A stretch of DNA of 64,000 nt from an uncultured Roseibium sp. (GCF_947496995.1 NZ_CANMFD010000002.1:744001-808000), one strand, 5' to 3'. Positions 16,283-25,580 are shown, counted from the first letter of the stretch. Numbers and translations are program-made. Notes: a model not told the origin generated them from the sequence alone.

Positions 16283-16837
16283 ATGCGCACATTTATCGTC
16301 AGCCTCAGCAACGGCCTGCATCAGGGTGCAAGGCGGGTCGCAATATTCTGTGTCTGTTTGATGTTCGCGACCGTGATCATCCAGATCGTCGCTCGATACA
16401 TATTTTTCTCGCCTCCGGTCTGGACCGAGGATATCGCCCGTTATGCCATGGTCTGGACCGGCCTCCTGGGGGCAACCTTGTCATTCAAGACGCGTTCCGA
16501 CGCCATTCTGCTCGACAGTGTCTTTCCCCCGCGCCCCCATTTTCTTGGCGTGATCGCCGAGGCCATCCAGACTGCGGCCATCCTGACCTTCATTCTGCCG
16601 GTCATATATTTCTGTTTCATCGGTCTGCGCGGTGGCTTCGCGAAAGGCTACCTCGCCCGGCAATCAGGACTCACCGCGGACACGCTCGGCATCCCGATGG
16701 TCTGGATATCGGTCGCTGTTCCGTTGGCGATGATCATTATCCTTCTGCATCTCGCTGCCCGCTGGGCCGCGACGCCACCTCCTGCCTCACCGAGGAATGA
16801 TCACACCGGGCAGAAAGCACCAACTCCAAAGGACTGA
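16283..16837 (+). CDS. TRAP transporter small permease (DctQ)
   Basis: 184 residues with four membrane segments (about 23-42, 52-70, 92-113, 136-157). The family signature appears as ARYIFFSPPVWTEDIARYAMVWTGLLGA near residues 37-63, with the charged E-D pair of DctQ. It pairs with DctM in the inner membrane. As last gene of the module it lies 56 bp after dctP, separated by the stem-loop. The hydrophilic C-terminus (PPPASPRNDHTGQKAP) is slightly longer than usual. Confidence 0.88.
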   Translation: MRTFIVSLSNGLHQGARRVAIFCVCLMFATVIIQIVARYIFFSPPVWTEDIARYAMVWTGLLGATLSFKTRSDAILLDSVFPPRPHFLGVIAEAIQTAAILTFILPVIYFCFIGLRGGFAKGYLARQSGLTADTLGIPMVWISVAVPLAMIIILLHLAARWAATPPPASPRNDHTGQKAPTPKD

Positions 16838-17186
16838 CGAGACGCCTTGGCAGGGATATTCAGGTAAAGCGGTCCAACCCTGTCTAATGCCTGCTATTCG
16901 CACCATCTAGGGTGTGGACCGGCCGTGCGGGAAACCCGACCGTCCACATGCAAGCTGCCCCGGCAGGAGCTGCAGCACTGCGATTGAAGTCGGGCCACAA
17001 AATGCCGCCGCTCTTGCGCAAAGCACTCTTCTCGCCAGCTCTCGAGACTGCGCCCTTCACCGGCTTGTTGATCCTGAGCCGTTGCGAAATAAAGGGGCTG
17101 CAGCAAAGGCAACCTTAAAGCGAAACACGGAAAAGCCAGCTTCGCGCCCTACGCAGCTCTCCAAACACCCCGCCACAAAGGACCAG
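16838..17186. other. Non-coding gap with a solo MITE end
   Basis: About 350 bases with no credible gene. At 16910-16920 the sequence GGGTGTGGACC, preceded by CTA, repeats the first eleven bases of the MITE terminal repeat at 10748, in the same orientation, and then diverges. It marks the right edge of the imported module. The rest shows no structure I can name. Confidence 0.5.
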
Positions 17187-17356
17187 CCTCCCCCCTACCC
17201 CCTCCCCACAAACGGCATCTTCGTTGCCATGACCGTCAGGGTCAGCACGTTGGCGTCCAGTGGCAGGCTGGCCATGTAGACGACGGCCTGGGCGATGTGG
17301 GCCGGGTCGATGGTGGGTTCGCTCATCATTTCGCCGTTGGCCTGCAGGACACCGCC
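17187..17356. repeat. Direct repeat partner of 10576-10744
   Basis: 170 bp covering the last ~160 bases of the SDR gene and eight bases beyond its stop. It is the intact partner of the broken copy 6.61 kb to the left, in the same orientation. Recombination between the two would remove the LysR-amidase-TRAP module and the MITE exactly. Confidence 0.85.
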
Positions 17357-17971
17357 GCTCATGCGGGCGGTCATGTCGCTGGCGGCGTTGCCGATGTCGA
17401 TCTGGCCGCAGGCGATGTCGAACGGGCGGCCGTCGAGGGCGGCGGATTTGGTCAGGCCGGTGACGGCGTGTTTGGTGGAGGTGTAGGGGGCGGAGTTCGG
17501 CCGTGGCGCCGTTGCCGAAATCGAGCCGTTGTTGATGATCCTGCCGCCGCGCGGTTCCTGCGCCTTCATCAGGCGGAAGGCCTCCTGAGTGCACAGGAAG
17601 ACGCCGGTCAGGTTGGCGGCGACGACCCGGTTCCATTCCTCGAAGCTGATGTCCTCCAGCGGCACGGAGGAATTGGAAATGCCGGCGTTGTTGACCACCA
17701 GGTCGATGCGGCCGAATTTTTCGCGGATATCGTCGAACAGCGCGCGTACGGAGGCGGGATCGCCGACATCTGCGGCGCTCCAGGTCACTTCGCTGCCGGT
17801 TTCCGCCGAGAGTTCGGCGGCGGTCTTTTCAAGCACCTCCTTGCGGCGGCCGGAAATCACCACGCGCCAGCCTTCCTTGCTCAGGTCCTTCGCCATGGCC
17901 CGGCCGATGCCGGTACCGCCGCCGGTCACAAGGGCGATCCTGCCTTTCACGTCGAAACCGTTGTGTGTCAT
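17195..17971 (-). CDS. SDR-family NAD(P)-dependent oxidoreductase
   Basis: 258 residues, classical short-chain dehydrogenase. The cofactor loop TGGGTGIG is at 16-23, NNAGIS near 93, an NGS serine motif near 148, and the catalytic YTSTK near 162. The substrate is probably a small alcohol or sugar acid. It follows the DenD-like gene with a 4-bp ATGA overlap (17968-17971), so the two are translated together and probably act in one pathway. Its 3' end is duplicated at 10576-10744. Overall it resembles 3-oxoacyl-ACP reductase-like SDRs, a loose naming that does not imply fatty-acid synthesis. Confidence 0.9.
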   Translation of the reverse strand: MTHNGFDVKGRIALVTGGGTGIGRAMAKDLSKEGWRVVISGRRKEVLEKTAAELSAETGSEVTWSAADVGDPASVRALFDDIREKFGRIDLVVNNAGISNSSVPLEDISFEEWNRVVAANLTGVFLCTQEAFRLMKAQEPRGGRIINNGSISATAPRPNSAPYTSTKHAVTGLTKSAALDGRPFDIACGQIDIGNAASDMTARMSGGVLQANGEMMSEPTIDPAHIAQAVVYMASLPLDANVLTLTVMATKMPFVGRG

Positions 17972-18954
17972 GCGTGCGTGCCTCCCAGCTCGTCTTCAAG
18001 ATGTATTCGAATGATGTCGTCAAAGCATGTTTCGGCCTGAAAGCCCAGTTCGCCTGCCCGCCGGGCGTCGAAATCGGTCGGCCAGCCGGCAACGATCCGC
18101 GCGATCCCCGCATCCGGCTCACGGCGGATGAGGCGCACGGCCTTTTCACCGGCGACGCGGCGCAGCGCCTCGATCTGTTCGCCGACTGTTGCCGAAAGAC
18201 CCGGCATGGACAGGCTGCGGCGCGGGCCTATCAGCGCGGTGTCGATGCGGGCGGCGTGCACGAAGAAACCGATTGCGGCGCGCGGGCTGGCGAACCAGTG
18301 GCGCACGTCTTCCCCGACCGGCAGAACGGCCTCCTTGCCGGAGAGCGGTTCTCGCAGGATGTTGGAAAAGAACCCGGAAGCCGCCTTGTTCGGCGTGCCG
18401 GGCCGCACGCAGATGGTCGGCAGGCGCAGGCCGATGCCGTCGAAAATGCCCCTTCGGGAATAATCCGCCAGCAGAAGTTCGGTGATCGCCTTCTGGGTGC
18501 CGTAGCTCGTCAGCGGCGCCAACAGGAACTCGTCGCCGATCTTTTCCGGAAACGGCTGGCCGAAGACGGCAATCGACGAAGCGAATATGACACGCGGGCA
18601 ATAGGGTGTGCGTGCGCTCTCAAGGCGGATAGCCTCGAAAAGCATCCTGCTGCCGTCCAGATTGACCGCATAGCCCTTGTCGAAATCGGCTTCCGCCTCT
18701 CCGGAGACGACGGCGGCGAGATGAAAGATCACGTCCGGGCGTGCTTCGATCAGCTTTTCCGGCTCGCCGGGCGTGGCAAGATCCAGGGTGAGCGCCGTGG
18801 CGATGGCCTGAAGGGGCGGCGGCACGGGCGGCGTGAACGCATCGGCAAGCGTCAGGCGGCTGACCTCGAAGCCGAAGACGGACGGGTCCGCCGCCAGTTT
18901 TTCCACCAGCTTGCGGCCCACCATTCCGGCGGCGCCAATCACGAGCACATGCAT
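17968..18954 (-). CDS. denD: NAD-dependent epimerase/dehydratase, D-erythronate dehydrogenase-like
   Basis: 328 residues from the ATG at 18954, preferred over one at 18972 because GGAGGGG stands just ahead. The extended-SDR features are GAAGMVG at about 7-13, a catalytic serine in [10 protein letters not shown] and YGTQK. The N-terminus [16 protein letters not shown] and C-terminal [14 protein letters not shown] closely recall DenD, which oxidises D-erythronate at C2 in tetronate catabolism. The kinase and isomerase partners (DenK/OtnK, OtnI) are not adjacent, so the pathway here is inferred. It overlaps the SDR gene by 4 bp and is divergent from the flavin oxidoreductase gene across 135 bp. 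Confidence 0.75.
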   Translation of the reverse strand: MHVLVIGAAGMVGRKLVEKLAADPSVFGFEVSRLTLADAFTPPVPPPLQAIATALTLDLATPGEPEKLIEARPDVIFHLAAVVSGEAEADFDKGYAVNLDGSRMLFEAIRLESARTPYCPRVIFASSIAVFGQPFPEKIGDEFLLAPLTSYGTQKAITELLLADYSRRGIFDGIGLRLPTICVRPGTPNKAASGFFSNILREPLSGKEAVLPVGEDVRHWFASPRAAIGFFVHAARIDTALIGPRRSLSMPGLSATVGEQIEALRRVAGEKAVRLIRREPDAGIARIVAGWPTDFDARRAGELGFQAETCFDDIIRIHLEDELGGTHA

Positions 18955-19089
18955 TTTCACCCCTCCCTTCATGACCGTCGATTTTCAGACCATGGATATT
19001 TGCGCGTCCGAACGGCCGCAGAAGAATTTTCCGGCATTGCGCTACGGTGCATTTTCGGAAATGTAAAACAGACGCTGCACAATCAGGTC

Positions 19090-20310
19090 ATGGAAATTGA
19101 AATGCAACACCACGAGGGACTGTTCTCACCCTTGACACTGCCCTGCGGTGTCATCCTGAAAAACAGGATCGCGAAATCGGCGATGTCGGATTCCCTTGGA
19201 GACGGAACGGGCCATCCGACGGCGGAACAGGTCCGGCTGTATCGGCACTGGGCCGAAGGCGGGACGGCGCTTGCCATCGTCGGCGAGGTTCAGGGCACAC
19301 CGAGTTACGCTGAAAAGCCCGGCAATCTTGTGCTTGACGAAGCGTCCGATCTGGAGCGTTTTCGTGAGCTCGCCCGCAAGGGCGGAGCCAACGGCATGCA
19401 GCTCTGGCTGCAGCTCGGCCATGCCGGAGCGCTCGCCTATGCGCCGACCAGCACTCCCAGGGGCCCGAGCGCGCTTGACCTGCCGGGGCTGCGCTGTGCG
19501 GAAATGACAGCGGAGGAGATCCAGCAGTTTCCCCTGTTGATCGCGCGGACAGCGCGGCTGGCGCAGCAGGCCGGTTTCGGCGGAGTGCAGATCCATGCGG
19601 CGCACGGATTTCTGCTCAGCCAGTTCCTGTCGCCGCTGTTCAACCGGCGAAGCGATGCGTACGGCGGGCCGATCGCCAACCGCATGCGGCTGCTGCTGGA
19701 AGCCATAGAGGCCACGCGCGCCGCCGTCGGGCCAGAGTTTCCGATCGGCGTGAAGCTCAATTCGTCGGATCAGCTGGAGGGCGGGCTGAGTGAAGATGAG
19801 GCGCTGGAGGTGGTGGCGGCGCTTGAGAACACTTCCGTCGATCTGATCGACATCAGCGGCGGGACTTATTTCCCCGGTGCGAAAGCCGCCTCCGACGGAG
19901 CGGGACGCGGGCCTTATTTCATCGGTTTCGCAAAGCGGGCCCGAACTGTCACATCCAAACCGCTGATGCTGACGGGCGGGTTCAAGACCCGCGCGCAGGC
20001 AGAGGACGCAGTGACAGAAGGCGCGACCGATGTCGTTGGTCTGGCGCGCGCACTCGCCCTTGTGCCCTCCCTCGCCGACCAGTGGAAAGCCGGCAAGATG
20101 CCAGAACCGGAGTTTCCCAGATTTTCCGAAGCCCCGGAGGGCGGCATAACCGCGTGGTACACGATGCGGCTGACCGGCATAGGCTCCGACGCGGAAATGC
20201 CTGACGCGTCGGGCCTTCACGAGGCGATCCGAGCCTATGAGGCGCGCGACAGGGCGCGAACGGGTACCTGGTTGCGCCACTTCGGCGGCGCTACCAGGCA
20301 AGACGCGTGA
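19090..20310 (+). CDS. NADH:flavin oxidoreductase, Old Yellow Enzyme family
   Basis: 406 residues with a TIM-barrel FMN fold. Features are LKNRIAKSAMSDSL at the first strand, QLGHAG near residue 118, and the catalytic region VQIHAAHGFLLSQFLSPLFNRRSDAYGG, followed by PIGVKLN and LTGGFKTR. The family reduces activated C=C bonds using NAD(P)H. The frame is open far upstream through the opposite-strand denD gene; the start at 19090 is set by homology to the family N-terminus, and 19102 is also possible. It has no C-terminal iron-sulphur/FAD extension, so it is the single-domain type. Confidence 0.87.
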   Translation: MEIEMQHHEGLFSPLTLPCGVILKNRIAKSAMSDSLGDGTGHPTAEQVRLYRHWAEGGTALAIVGEVQGTPSYAEKPGNLVLDEASDLERFRELARKGGANGMQLWLQLGHAGALAYAPTSTPRGPSALDLPGLRCAEMTAEEIQQFPLLIARTARLAQQAGFGGVQIHAAHGFLLSQFLSPLFNRRSDAYGGPIANRMRLLLEAIEATRAAVGPEFPIGVKLNSSDQLEGGLSEDEALEVVAALENTSVDLIDISGGTYFPGAKAASDGAGRGPYFIGFAKRARTVTSKPLMLTGGFKTRAQAEDAVTEGATDVVGLARALALVPSLADQWKAGKMPEPEFPRFSEAPEGGITAWYTMRLTGIGSDAEMPDASGLHEAIRAYEARDRARTGTWLRHFGGATRQDA

Positions 20311-20354
20311 GAAAGATACCGGAACTGTCGCCATGCCGGACGCAAATCCTCAGC

Positions 20355-20469
20355 TTTGTCATCAACTCTGTTTTGCGAGATCGTCCCGGATCTTCGCTGC
20401 GCTGCGTCCGGGATGACCGCCGAGGGTGGTATTCAGCTTCTCAGTTCATTCAACAGAGTTGATGACAAA
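20355..20469. repeat. Palindromic intergenic element with 18-bp perfect arms
   Basis: The arms TTTGTCATCAACTCTGTT (20355-20372) and its exact complement (20452-20469) enclose 79 bases that contain a second palindrome, GTCCCGGA...TCCGGGAT. The 115-bp unit is non-coding, in the 261-bp gap between the flavin oxidoreductase and ureidoglycine aminohydrolase genes. It looks like a small mobile or RNA-structural repeat. Confidence 0.8.
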
Positions 20470-20571
20470 ATCAGGTTGCAGACAGTCTGATCCTGTTGCT
20501 TTTTCCATTGCTTTGCCGGGAGCACAGTTCTTAAACTCGGCATACCCTCCAGGCGCCATCAGGAACCCTCA

Positions 20572-21393
20572 ATGACTTCCAATTCCTACTACGCCCCGAG
20601 CGGCGGTCATCCGCCGCAAACCCAGCTTTTGACCGACCGCGCGGTCTTCACCGAGGCCTATGCAGTCATCCCCAAAGGCACGATGCGCGACATCGTCACC
20701 AGCTTCCTGCCATTCTGGGACAAGACCCGGCTGTGGGTACTGTCGCGGCCGCTGTCCGGTTTTGCCGAAACCTTCTCGCAGTACATCATGGAAGTTCAGC
20801 CCGGCGGCGGCAGCACGAAACCGGAAACGGACGCGCGGGCGCAAGGCGTGCTGTTCGTGGTGGAAGGCAACATGAGCGTCGTCATCGAGGGCAGTCTTCA
20901 TCTTCTGGAAGAAGGCGGCTACGCCTATCTGCCCGCAGGCTGCAACTGGACCCTGAAGAACGAAAGCAGCGCACCGGTGCGGTTTCACTGGGTCCGCAAG
21001 GCCTATGAGGCGGTCGATGGAATTGAAAAGCCGGAGGCTTTCGTGCGCAACGAGAAAGACGTCGCGCCCAACCCGATGCCGGGCACGGACGGCAAATGGG
21101 CGACGACGCGCTTCGTCGAACCGGACGACCTGCGCCACGACATGCATGTCAACATCGTCACGCTGCAACCGGGCGCGGTCATTCCATTCGCCGAGACCCA
21201 CGTGATGGAGCATGGCCTCTACGTGCTGGAGGGCAAGGCCGTCTACCGACTGAACCAGGACTGGGTGGAAGTGGAGGCCGGCGATTACATGTGGCTGCGC
21301 GCCTTCTGCCCGCAAGCCTGCTACGCGGGCGGTCCGGGCAGGTTCCGCTATCTGCTCTACAAGGACGTCAACCGCCACATGAAGCTCCTGTAA
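20572..21393 (+). CDS. allE: (S)-ureidoglycine aminohydrolase
   Basis: 273 residues in two cupin repeats (about 50-130 and 185-265), the size and plan of the manganese bicupin AllE/YlbA/UGlyAH. The C-terminal cupin carries the metal set E-T-H...H in PFAETHVMEHGLYVLEG. The enzyme releases ammonia from (S)-ureidoglycine to give (S)-ureidoglycolate in allantoin breakdown. The gene is five bases ahead of ureidoglycolate lyase, the next pathway step, which strongly supports the call. No other allantoin-pathway gene lies in the window. Confidence 0.9.
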   Translation: MTSNSYYAPSGGHPPQTQLLTDRAVFTEAYAVIPKGTMRDIVTSFLPFWDKTRLWVLSRPLSGFAETFSQYIMEVQPGGGSTKPETDARAQGVLFVVEGNMSVVIEGSLHLLEEGGYAYLPAGCNWTLKNESSAPVRFHWVRKAYEAVDGIEKPEAFVRNEKDVAPNPMPGTDGKWATTRFVEPDDLRHDMHVNIVTLQPGAVIPFAETHVMEHGLYVLEGKAVYRLNQDWVEVEAGDYMWLRAFCPQACYAGGPGRFRYLLYKDVNRHMKLL

Positions 21394-21397
21394 GCCC

Positions 21398-21895
21398 ATG
21401 GCGCGCAGAATTGTGACCGAGCCACTGACACGCGACGCCTTCGCCCCATACGGCGAGGTGATCGACACCAGCGGTGAGCCGACCAAGATCATCAACCAGG
21501 GCAAATGCGGCCGCTACCACGATCTGGCGGCGCTCGACATGATCGGTGACGATGCCCGCACGGGCATCAGCCTGTTCCTGTCGGAAAAACGCACCCTGCC
21601 CTACCTTCTGGAACTGGTCGAGCGGCACCCGCTCGGCAGCCAGGCCTTCCTGCCGATGACACAGGCTCCTTTCCTGGTGATCGTCTGCCCGGACGACAAT
21701 GGCAAGCCGGGTCTGCCGAGGGCCTTCATCACCGAACCGGGCCAGGGTATCAATTTTTATCGCAACACCTGGCACGGCGTGCTGACACCCTTGAGCGATC
21801 CGGGTCTCTTTTCGGTCGTCGACCGGATCGGCGACGGCGACAATCTGGAGGAATTCTGGTTCGAGGAACCTTATGAGGTTGTTCGGGGAAGTTGA
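21398..21895 (+). CDS. allA: Ureidoglycolate lyase
   Basis: 165 residues, the normal length for AllA. Typical sequences are LTRDAFAPYGEVID near the start, LVERHPLGSQAFLPM in the middle and YRNTWHGVL, whose histidine lies in the active-site cupin. It splits (S)-ureidoglycolate to glyoxylate and urea, completing purine-ureide breakdown. It starts four bases after the aminohydrolase stop and must share its transcript. The 571 bases after it contain two repeats and no gene. Confidence 0.93.
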   Translation: MARRIVTEPLTRDAFAPYGEVIDTSGEPTKIINQGKCGRYHDLAALDMIGDDARTGISLFLSEKRTLPYLLELVERHPLGSQAFLPMTQAPFLVIVCPDDNGKPGLPRAFITEPGQGINFYRNTWHGVLTPLSDPGLFSVVDRIGDGDNLEEFWFEEPYEVVRGS

Positions 21896-22075
21896 CAGAT
21901 TGAGTCCGGAATTCCGGATAAAGGTCTGAATTATAATATTAACTCACCCGGATCGGGCCACATCTGCCCCGAAAAAACGGTCTGAAGGTGCCCGAGATAC
22001 AGCGCCTTGCTTCCAGTCTCTTCCCTTGAAGGCACGACCATTGCAAATGGCTTGGAAGCCGCGCCAACCATCCGG

Positions 22076-22216
22076 GTCACCCCGTGCGAGCAAAGCGAGA
22101 CCCGGGGCCTACTCATTTCCAGAGAGCGCGAGAATTGCAAAAGTTTCGCTGACCGGAACTCATCTGTTTCAGCAAGTTGCACCGCGAGTGGGCCCCGGGT
22201 CTTCGCCCGGGGTGAC
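22076..22216. repeat. Dispersed intergenic repeat, family shared with 2759-2914
   Basis: Second copy of the block described at 2759. Its ends are GTCACCCC and GGGGTGAC, a complementary pair, and inner blocks CCGGGGCC/GGCCCCGG pair as well, so it folds into a long hairpin. This copy is the more symmetric of the two. Confidence 0.7.
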
Positions 22217-22276
22217 ACGCATAAAATCACATATTCAACACGCGATCCTGACCGGTTTATCTGGTCAATGCGATGG

Positions 22277-22415
22277 CTCCCCCCTTGAGGGGGAGATGTC
22301 CGTGAAACGAACAGAGGGGGGGACGGCCTCTCGGCGCGCAAATCCTGTCAGAACTTGCGGAACCGCTTCCCCCCCCTCTGTCCCCTGCGGGGACATCTCC
22401 CCCTCAAGGGGGGAG
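22277..22415. repeat. Palindromic intergenic element with 25-bp perfect arms
   Basis: The arms at 22277-22301 and 22391-22415 are exact reverse complements over 25 bp (core CCCCTTGAGGGGGAGATG). Inside, GAACAGAGGGGGG and CCCCCCCTCTGT pair again. It ends 51 bases from the stop codon of the RND permease gene and could also act as a strong 3' structure for that transcript. Confidence 0.85.
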
Positions 22416-22466
22416 ACGGGAGTGTGCCGGGAGAGCGGCAAAATGCTGCCCATCCCTGTATTGCAG

Positions 22467-25400
22467 TCATTCAGCCGGTGCGGGCATTGCTGCTGGCGCG
22501 GGGCTGCCGGTGTCCGCCGATGCCTTGGTCTTCTTCGGCGGGCGGACCCGGAAGAACAGGGCGTAGAGCACCGGTGCCGCGATCAGGGTCAGGACGGTGG
22601 CGAAGGCCAGGCCGCCCATGATGGTGACCGCCATGCCACGGAAGAAGGCGTCGGACAGAAGCGGCGCCATGCCGAGGATGGTGGTGATCGCCGCCAGCAT
22701 CACGGGCCGCATACGCGACACACAGGCATCGACGATCGCCTCGTATTTCTCCCTGCCCTCACGGATCAGCAGATCGATCTCTTCCAGAAGCACGATGGCG
22801 TTCTTGATCAGCATGCCGGAAAGCGACAGGAAACCGAGCAGTGACATGAAGCCGAAGGCCGTGTCCGTACCCAGAAGCGCAAGAGCGACGCCGTTGATGC
22901 ACATCGGCACCATCAGCCAGATGATCAGCGGCTGGCGGACGGAACCGAACAGCATGATCGAGATGATCAGCATCACCAGGAAGCCGAGCGGGAGCTGGGC
23001 GCCGAGCGAGGCCTGCGCGTCATTGGTGCTTTCGTATTCCCCACCCCACTCCAGGGCGTAGCCGGGCGGCAGCTCCATCGCCTCGATTTGCGGGCGAACC
23101 CTGGCGAGCGCGGCGGACGCGGTCTCTCCTGCCGTGGTCTCGGCCCTCACCGAGAGGGTGCGGACCCTGTCACGCCGGTGAATGAGGGTATCCTGGGGCT
23201 CCATGACGAATTTGCTGACGATCTCGTCGATGGGAATGTAACGGCGCTGGCTGCTGCTCCACACCAGGGCGTCGGACACGCTCTCGTTCACCGAGATGCC
23301 GTCGGTTCCCGCCTTGCGGGCGACGATCGGAATGCTTTCGTCGATGTCCCGATAGGCCCCGACCTGAACGCCCTCCGTGGCAAATTTCAGCGCCATGGAG
23401 AGTTCTTCCCGGGTCACGCCTGAAATGCGGGCACGGTCTTCGTCGAAAATCGGCCGCACCACGAGTTCGCGCTGCCGCCAGTCGGTATTGACATCGGCCA
23501 GCGCATTGTCGGGTTGGGAGAAGATCGCCTGGGCTTCGTCGCCGAGACGCTTGAGAACATTCGCGTTTGGACCGGAGAACCGGGCTTCTATCTTGGCCCC
23601 GGTACCGGGGCCGAAAACAAGGCGCTTGGTGATGATCTGGGCCGCCGGAAAGCGCTCGGCGAATTGCTGCCGGAGTTCCAGCGCCAGCATGTCGATATCG
23701 TCGCGGCTCGTGGTGCGGATGATCATGTGACCATAGGCGGGATTGGCATCCTCCGGTGCATAGGTCAGCATGAAACGCGTCGCCCCGCCGCCTGCAAAGG
23801 CGGTGACGGTCTCGACGCGCTCGTCGGCCAGGACGATTTTCTCCATCTCCTTGAGATCGGACTCGGTGACACGGATATCCGTGCCCTGCGGCGCCCAGTA
23901 GTTGACATAGAAGATCGGCGTGTTGCTGTCGGGAAAGAAGGCCTGCTTCACATTGCCGAAGGCCATCACACAGGCAACGGTGATGCCGACAAGCACCAGA
24001 ACCGTCAGGAGGCGTGCATGCAACGTCCCGATGAGCAGCTTGCGGTAAATCGTGTAGAGAATGCCCTTGTAAGGGTCGTGATCGTCCAGGTTGCCGGTGG
24101 CGGTCCTGAAGAAATACTTGCCGAACAGCGGCGTCACCGTGATGGCGAAGACCCAGGACAGCAGCAGCGAGATCCCGATCACGGCAAACAGCGAGAACAG
24201 GAACTCCCCGGTCGAGTCAGGAGACAGCCCGATGCCGGAAAAGGCCATGATGCCGATGACCGTTGCGCCCAGCAGCGGCCACATGGTCTGCGCCACCACC
24301 TTGCTCGCAGCATCGATGGCCTTCTGGCCCCGCTGCATGTTGATCATCATGCCTTCGGCGACGACGATGGCGTTGTCCACCAGCATGCCCATGGCGATGA
24401 TCAACGCTCCGAGGGAAATGCGCTCCATCTCGATTGCAAAGATCCGCATGAACAGGACCGTCGCCAGAACCGTGAGCAGCAGAACCGTGCCCACCACCAC
24501 GGCGGCGCGCCAGCCCATGAACAGGGCAAGGACGGCAATCACGATCACCACGGAGGCCGCCAGATTCAGGATGAAGCCGTTCACGCTTTCATCGACGACC
24601 ACGTTCTGTTCGTAGATCGGGTGGATCTGCATGCCGACGGGAAGCTGCTCCTCGATCTCGGCCAGTTTCTCGATCACATGTCCGCCGACATCGACGATAT
24701 TCGTGCCGTCCACCTGAGAGACGCCTATAGTCACCGCCTCGTGGCCGTTGTGCCGGATGAGCCGGCTGGGGCGCTCGGGCTCCCCAAGTTCCAGCGTCGC
24801 CACGTCCGACAGGCGGATCATGGCCGTCGAGCCGGGCCGGCCGATCACAAGGTCCTGGATGCCGCGAAAATCGTCGAAGGCGGAAGCGGTCACCAGCCGG
24901 ATGCGCTTTTGCCCCGACATCGCCGAGCCGTTGGTCTGGATACGGTTTTCCGCATCCAGAACACCGATGATGTCGCTGTTGGAAATGCCGAGGCCGGCCA
25001 TCTTTTCATGATCGATATTCAGATAGATGACGTCTTCCGGTTCGCCGGAAATATCGACCTTGCCGACACCATGTACCGTCAGCAGTTCCCTGCGGATCCG
25101 CTTGACCGTTTCACGGATCTCCCGATTGGTGTAGCCGTCCGCCGTGAAGGCGTAGAAGAGACCGTAGACATCGCCGAAATCGTCATAGACCAGCGGCGTG
25201 CCGACCCCGTCGGGAAGGTTGCGAACCTCGTCGGTGACCTTGCGGCGCAATTCATCCCACACCTGGGGCAGTTCGTTGCCGTCATAGGTCGGCTTTATCT
25301 CGACGCTGATCCGCGACAGGCCGGGTTCCGACACCGAGGTGATCAGGTCCAGCTGCGGCATTTGCTGGATCGCGGTCTCCAGGTTTTCGGTGACTTCGTT

Positions 25401-25580
25401 TTCCACCTCCGCCGCGGTCGCGCCGGGATAGCTGGTGATGACCTGCGCCTGCTTGATGGTGAAGGACGGGTCTTCAAGCCGGCCCACCGTGGACAGCCCC
25501 CAGAGCCCGCCGAGCAGCGCCATGAGGACGATCATCCAGGTGTTGACCGGTTTCTGGATTGAGTAACGTGCGATATCCAA
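22467..25580 (-). CDS. RND efflux permease (AcrB/MexF-type, HAE1 family)
   Basis: 1037 residues, the full length of an inner-membrane RND pump with 12 membrane segments and two large periplasmic loops. The N-terminus MDIARYSIQKPVNTWM is typical of the short-arm VexF/MdtB-like group. GALIIAMGMLVDNAIVVAEG in TM4 holds the proton-relay aspartate. It exports drugs or other amphiphiles with its adaptor and a TolC-type outer-membrane channel; no channel gene is next to it. It is the last gene of the TetR-adaptor-permease operon, 30 bp after the adaptor. Confidence 0.95.
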   Translation of the reverse strand: MDIARYSIQKPVNTWMIVLMALLGGLWGLSTVGRLEDPSFTIKQAQVITSYPGATAAEVENEVTENLETAIQQMPQLDLITSVSEPGLSRISVEIKPTYDGNELPQVWDELRRKVTDEVRNLPDGVGTPLVYDDFGDVYGLFYAFTADGYTNREIRETVKRIRRELLTVHGVGKVDISGEPEDVIYLNIDHEKMAGLGISNSDIIGVLDAENRIQTNGSAMSGQKRIRLVTASAFDDFRGIQDLVIGRPGSTAMIRLSDVATLELGEPERPSRLIRHNGHEAVTIGVSQVDGTNIVDVGGHVIEKLAEIEEQLPVGMQIHPIYEQNVVVDESVNGFILNLAASVVIVIAVLALFMGWRAAVVVGTVLLLTVLATVLFMRIFAIEMERISLGALIIAMGMLVDNAIVVAEGMMINMQRGQKAIDAASKVVAQTMWPLLGATVIGIMAFSGIGLSPDSTGEFLFSLFAVIGISLLLSWVFAITVTPLFGKYFFRTATGNLDDHDPYKGILYTIYRKLLIGTLHARLLTVLVLVGITVACVMAFGNVKQAFFPDSNTPIFYVNYWAPQGTDIRVTESDLKEMEKIVLADERVETVTAFAGGGATRFMLTYAPEDANPAYGHMIIRTTSRDDIDMLALELRQQFAERFPAAQIITKRLVFGPGTGAKIEARFSGPNANVLKRLGDEAQAIFSQPDNALADVNTDWRQRELVVRPIFDEDRARISGVTREELSMALKFATEGVQVGAYRDIDESIPIVARKAGTDGISVNESVSDALVWSSSQRRYIPIDEIVSKFVMEPQDTLIHRRDRVRTLSVRAETTAGETASAALARVRPQIEAMELPPGYALEWGGEYESTNDAQASLGAQLPLGFLVMLIISIMLFGSVRQPLIIWLMVPMCINGVALALLGTDTAFGFMSLLGFLSLSGMLIKNAIVLLEEIDLLIREGREKYEAIVDACVSRMRPVMLAAITTILGMAPLLSDAFFRGMAVTIMGGLAFATVLTLIAAPVLYALFFRVRPPKKTKASADTGSPAPAAMPAPAE

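Noticed and set aside
17968-19089. A very long plus-strand frame running into the flavin oxidoreductase gene
   Set aside because: This part is antisense to the DenD-like gene and unlike any oxidoreductase N-terminus; it is open only because the DNA is GC-rich.
23514-25562. Long plus-strand frame opposite the RND permease gene
   Set aside because: It mirrors the codon bias of the real gene, its composition is His/Asp/Gly-rich in the way antisense frames are, and the permease is complete on the other strand.
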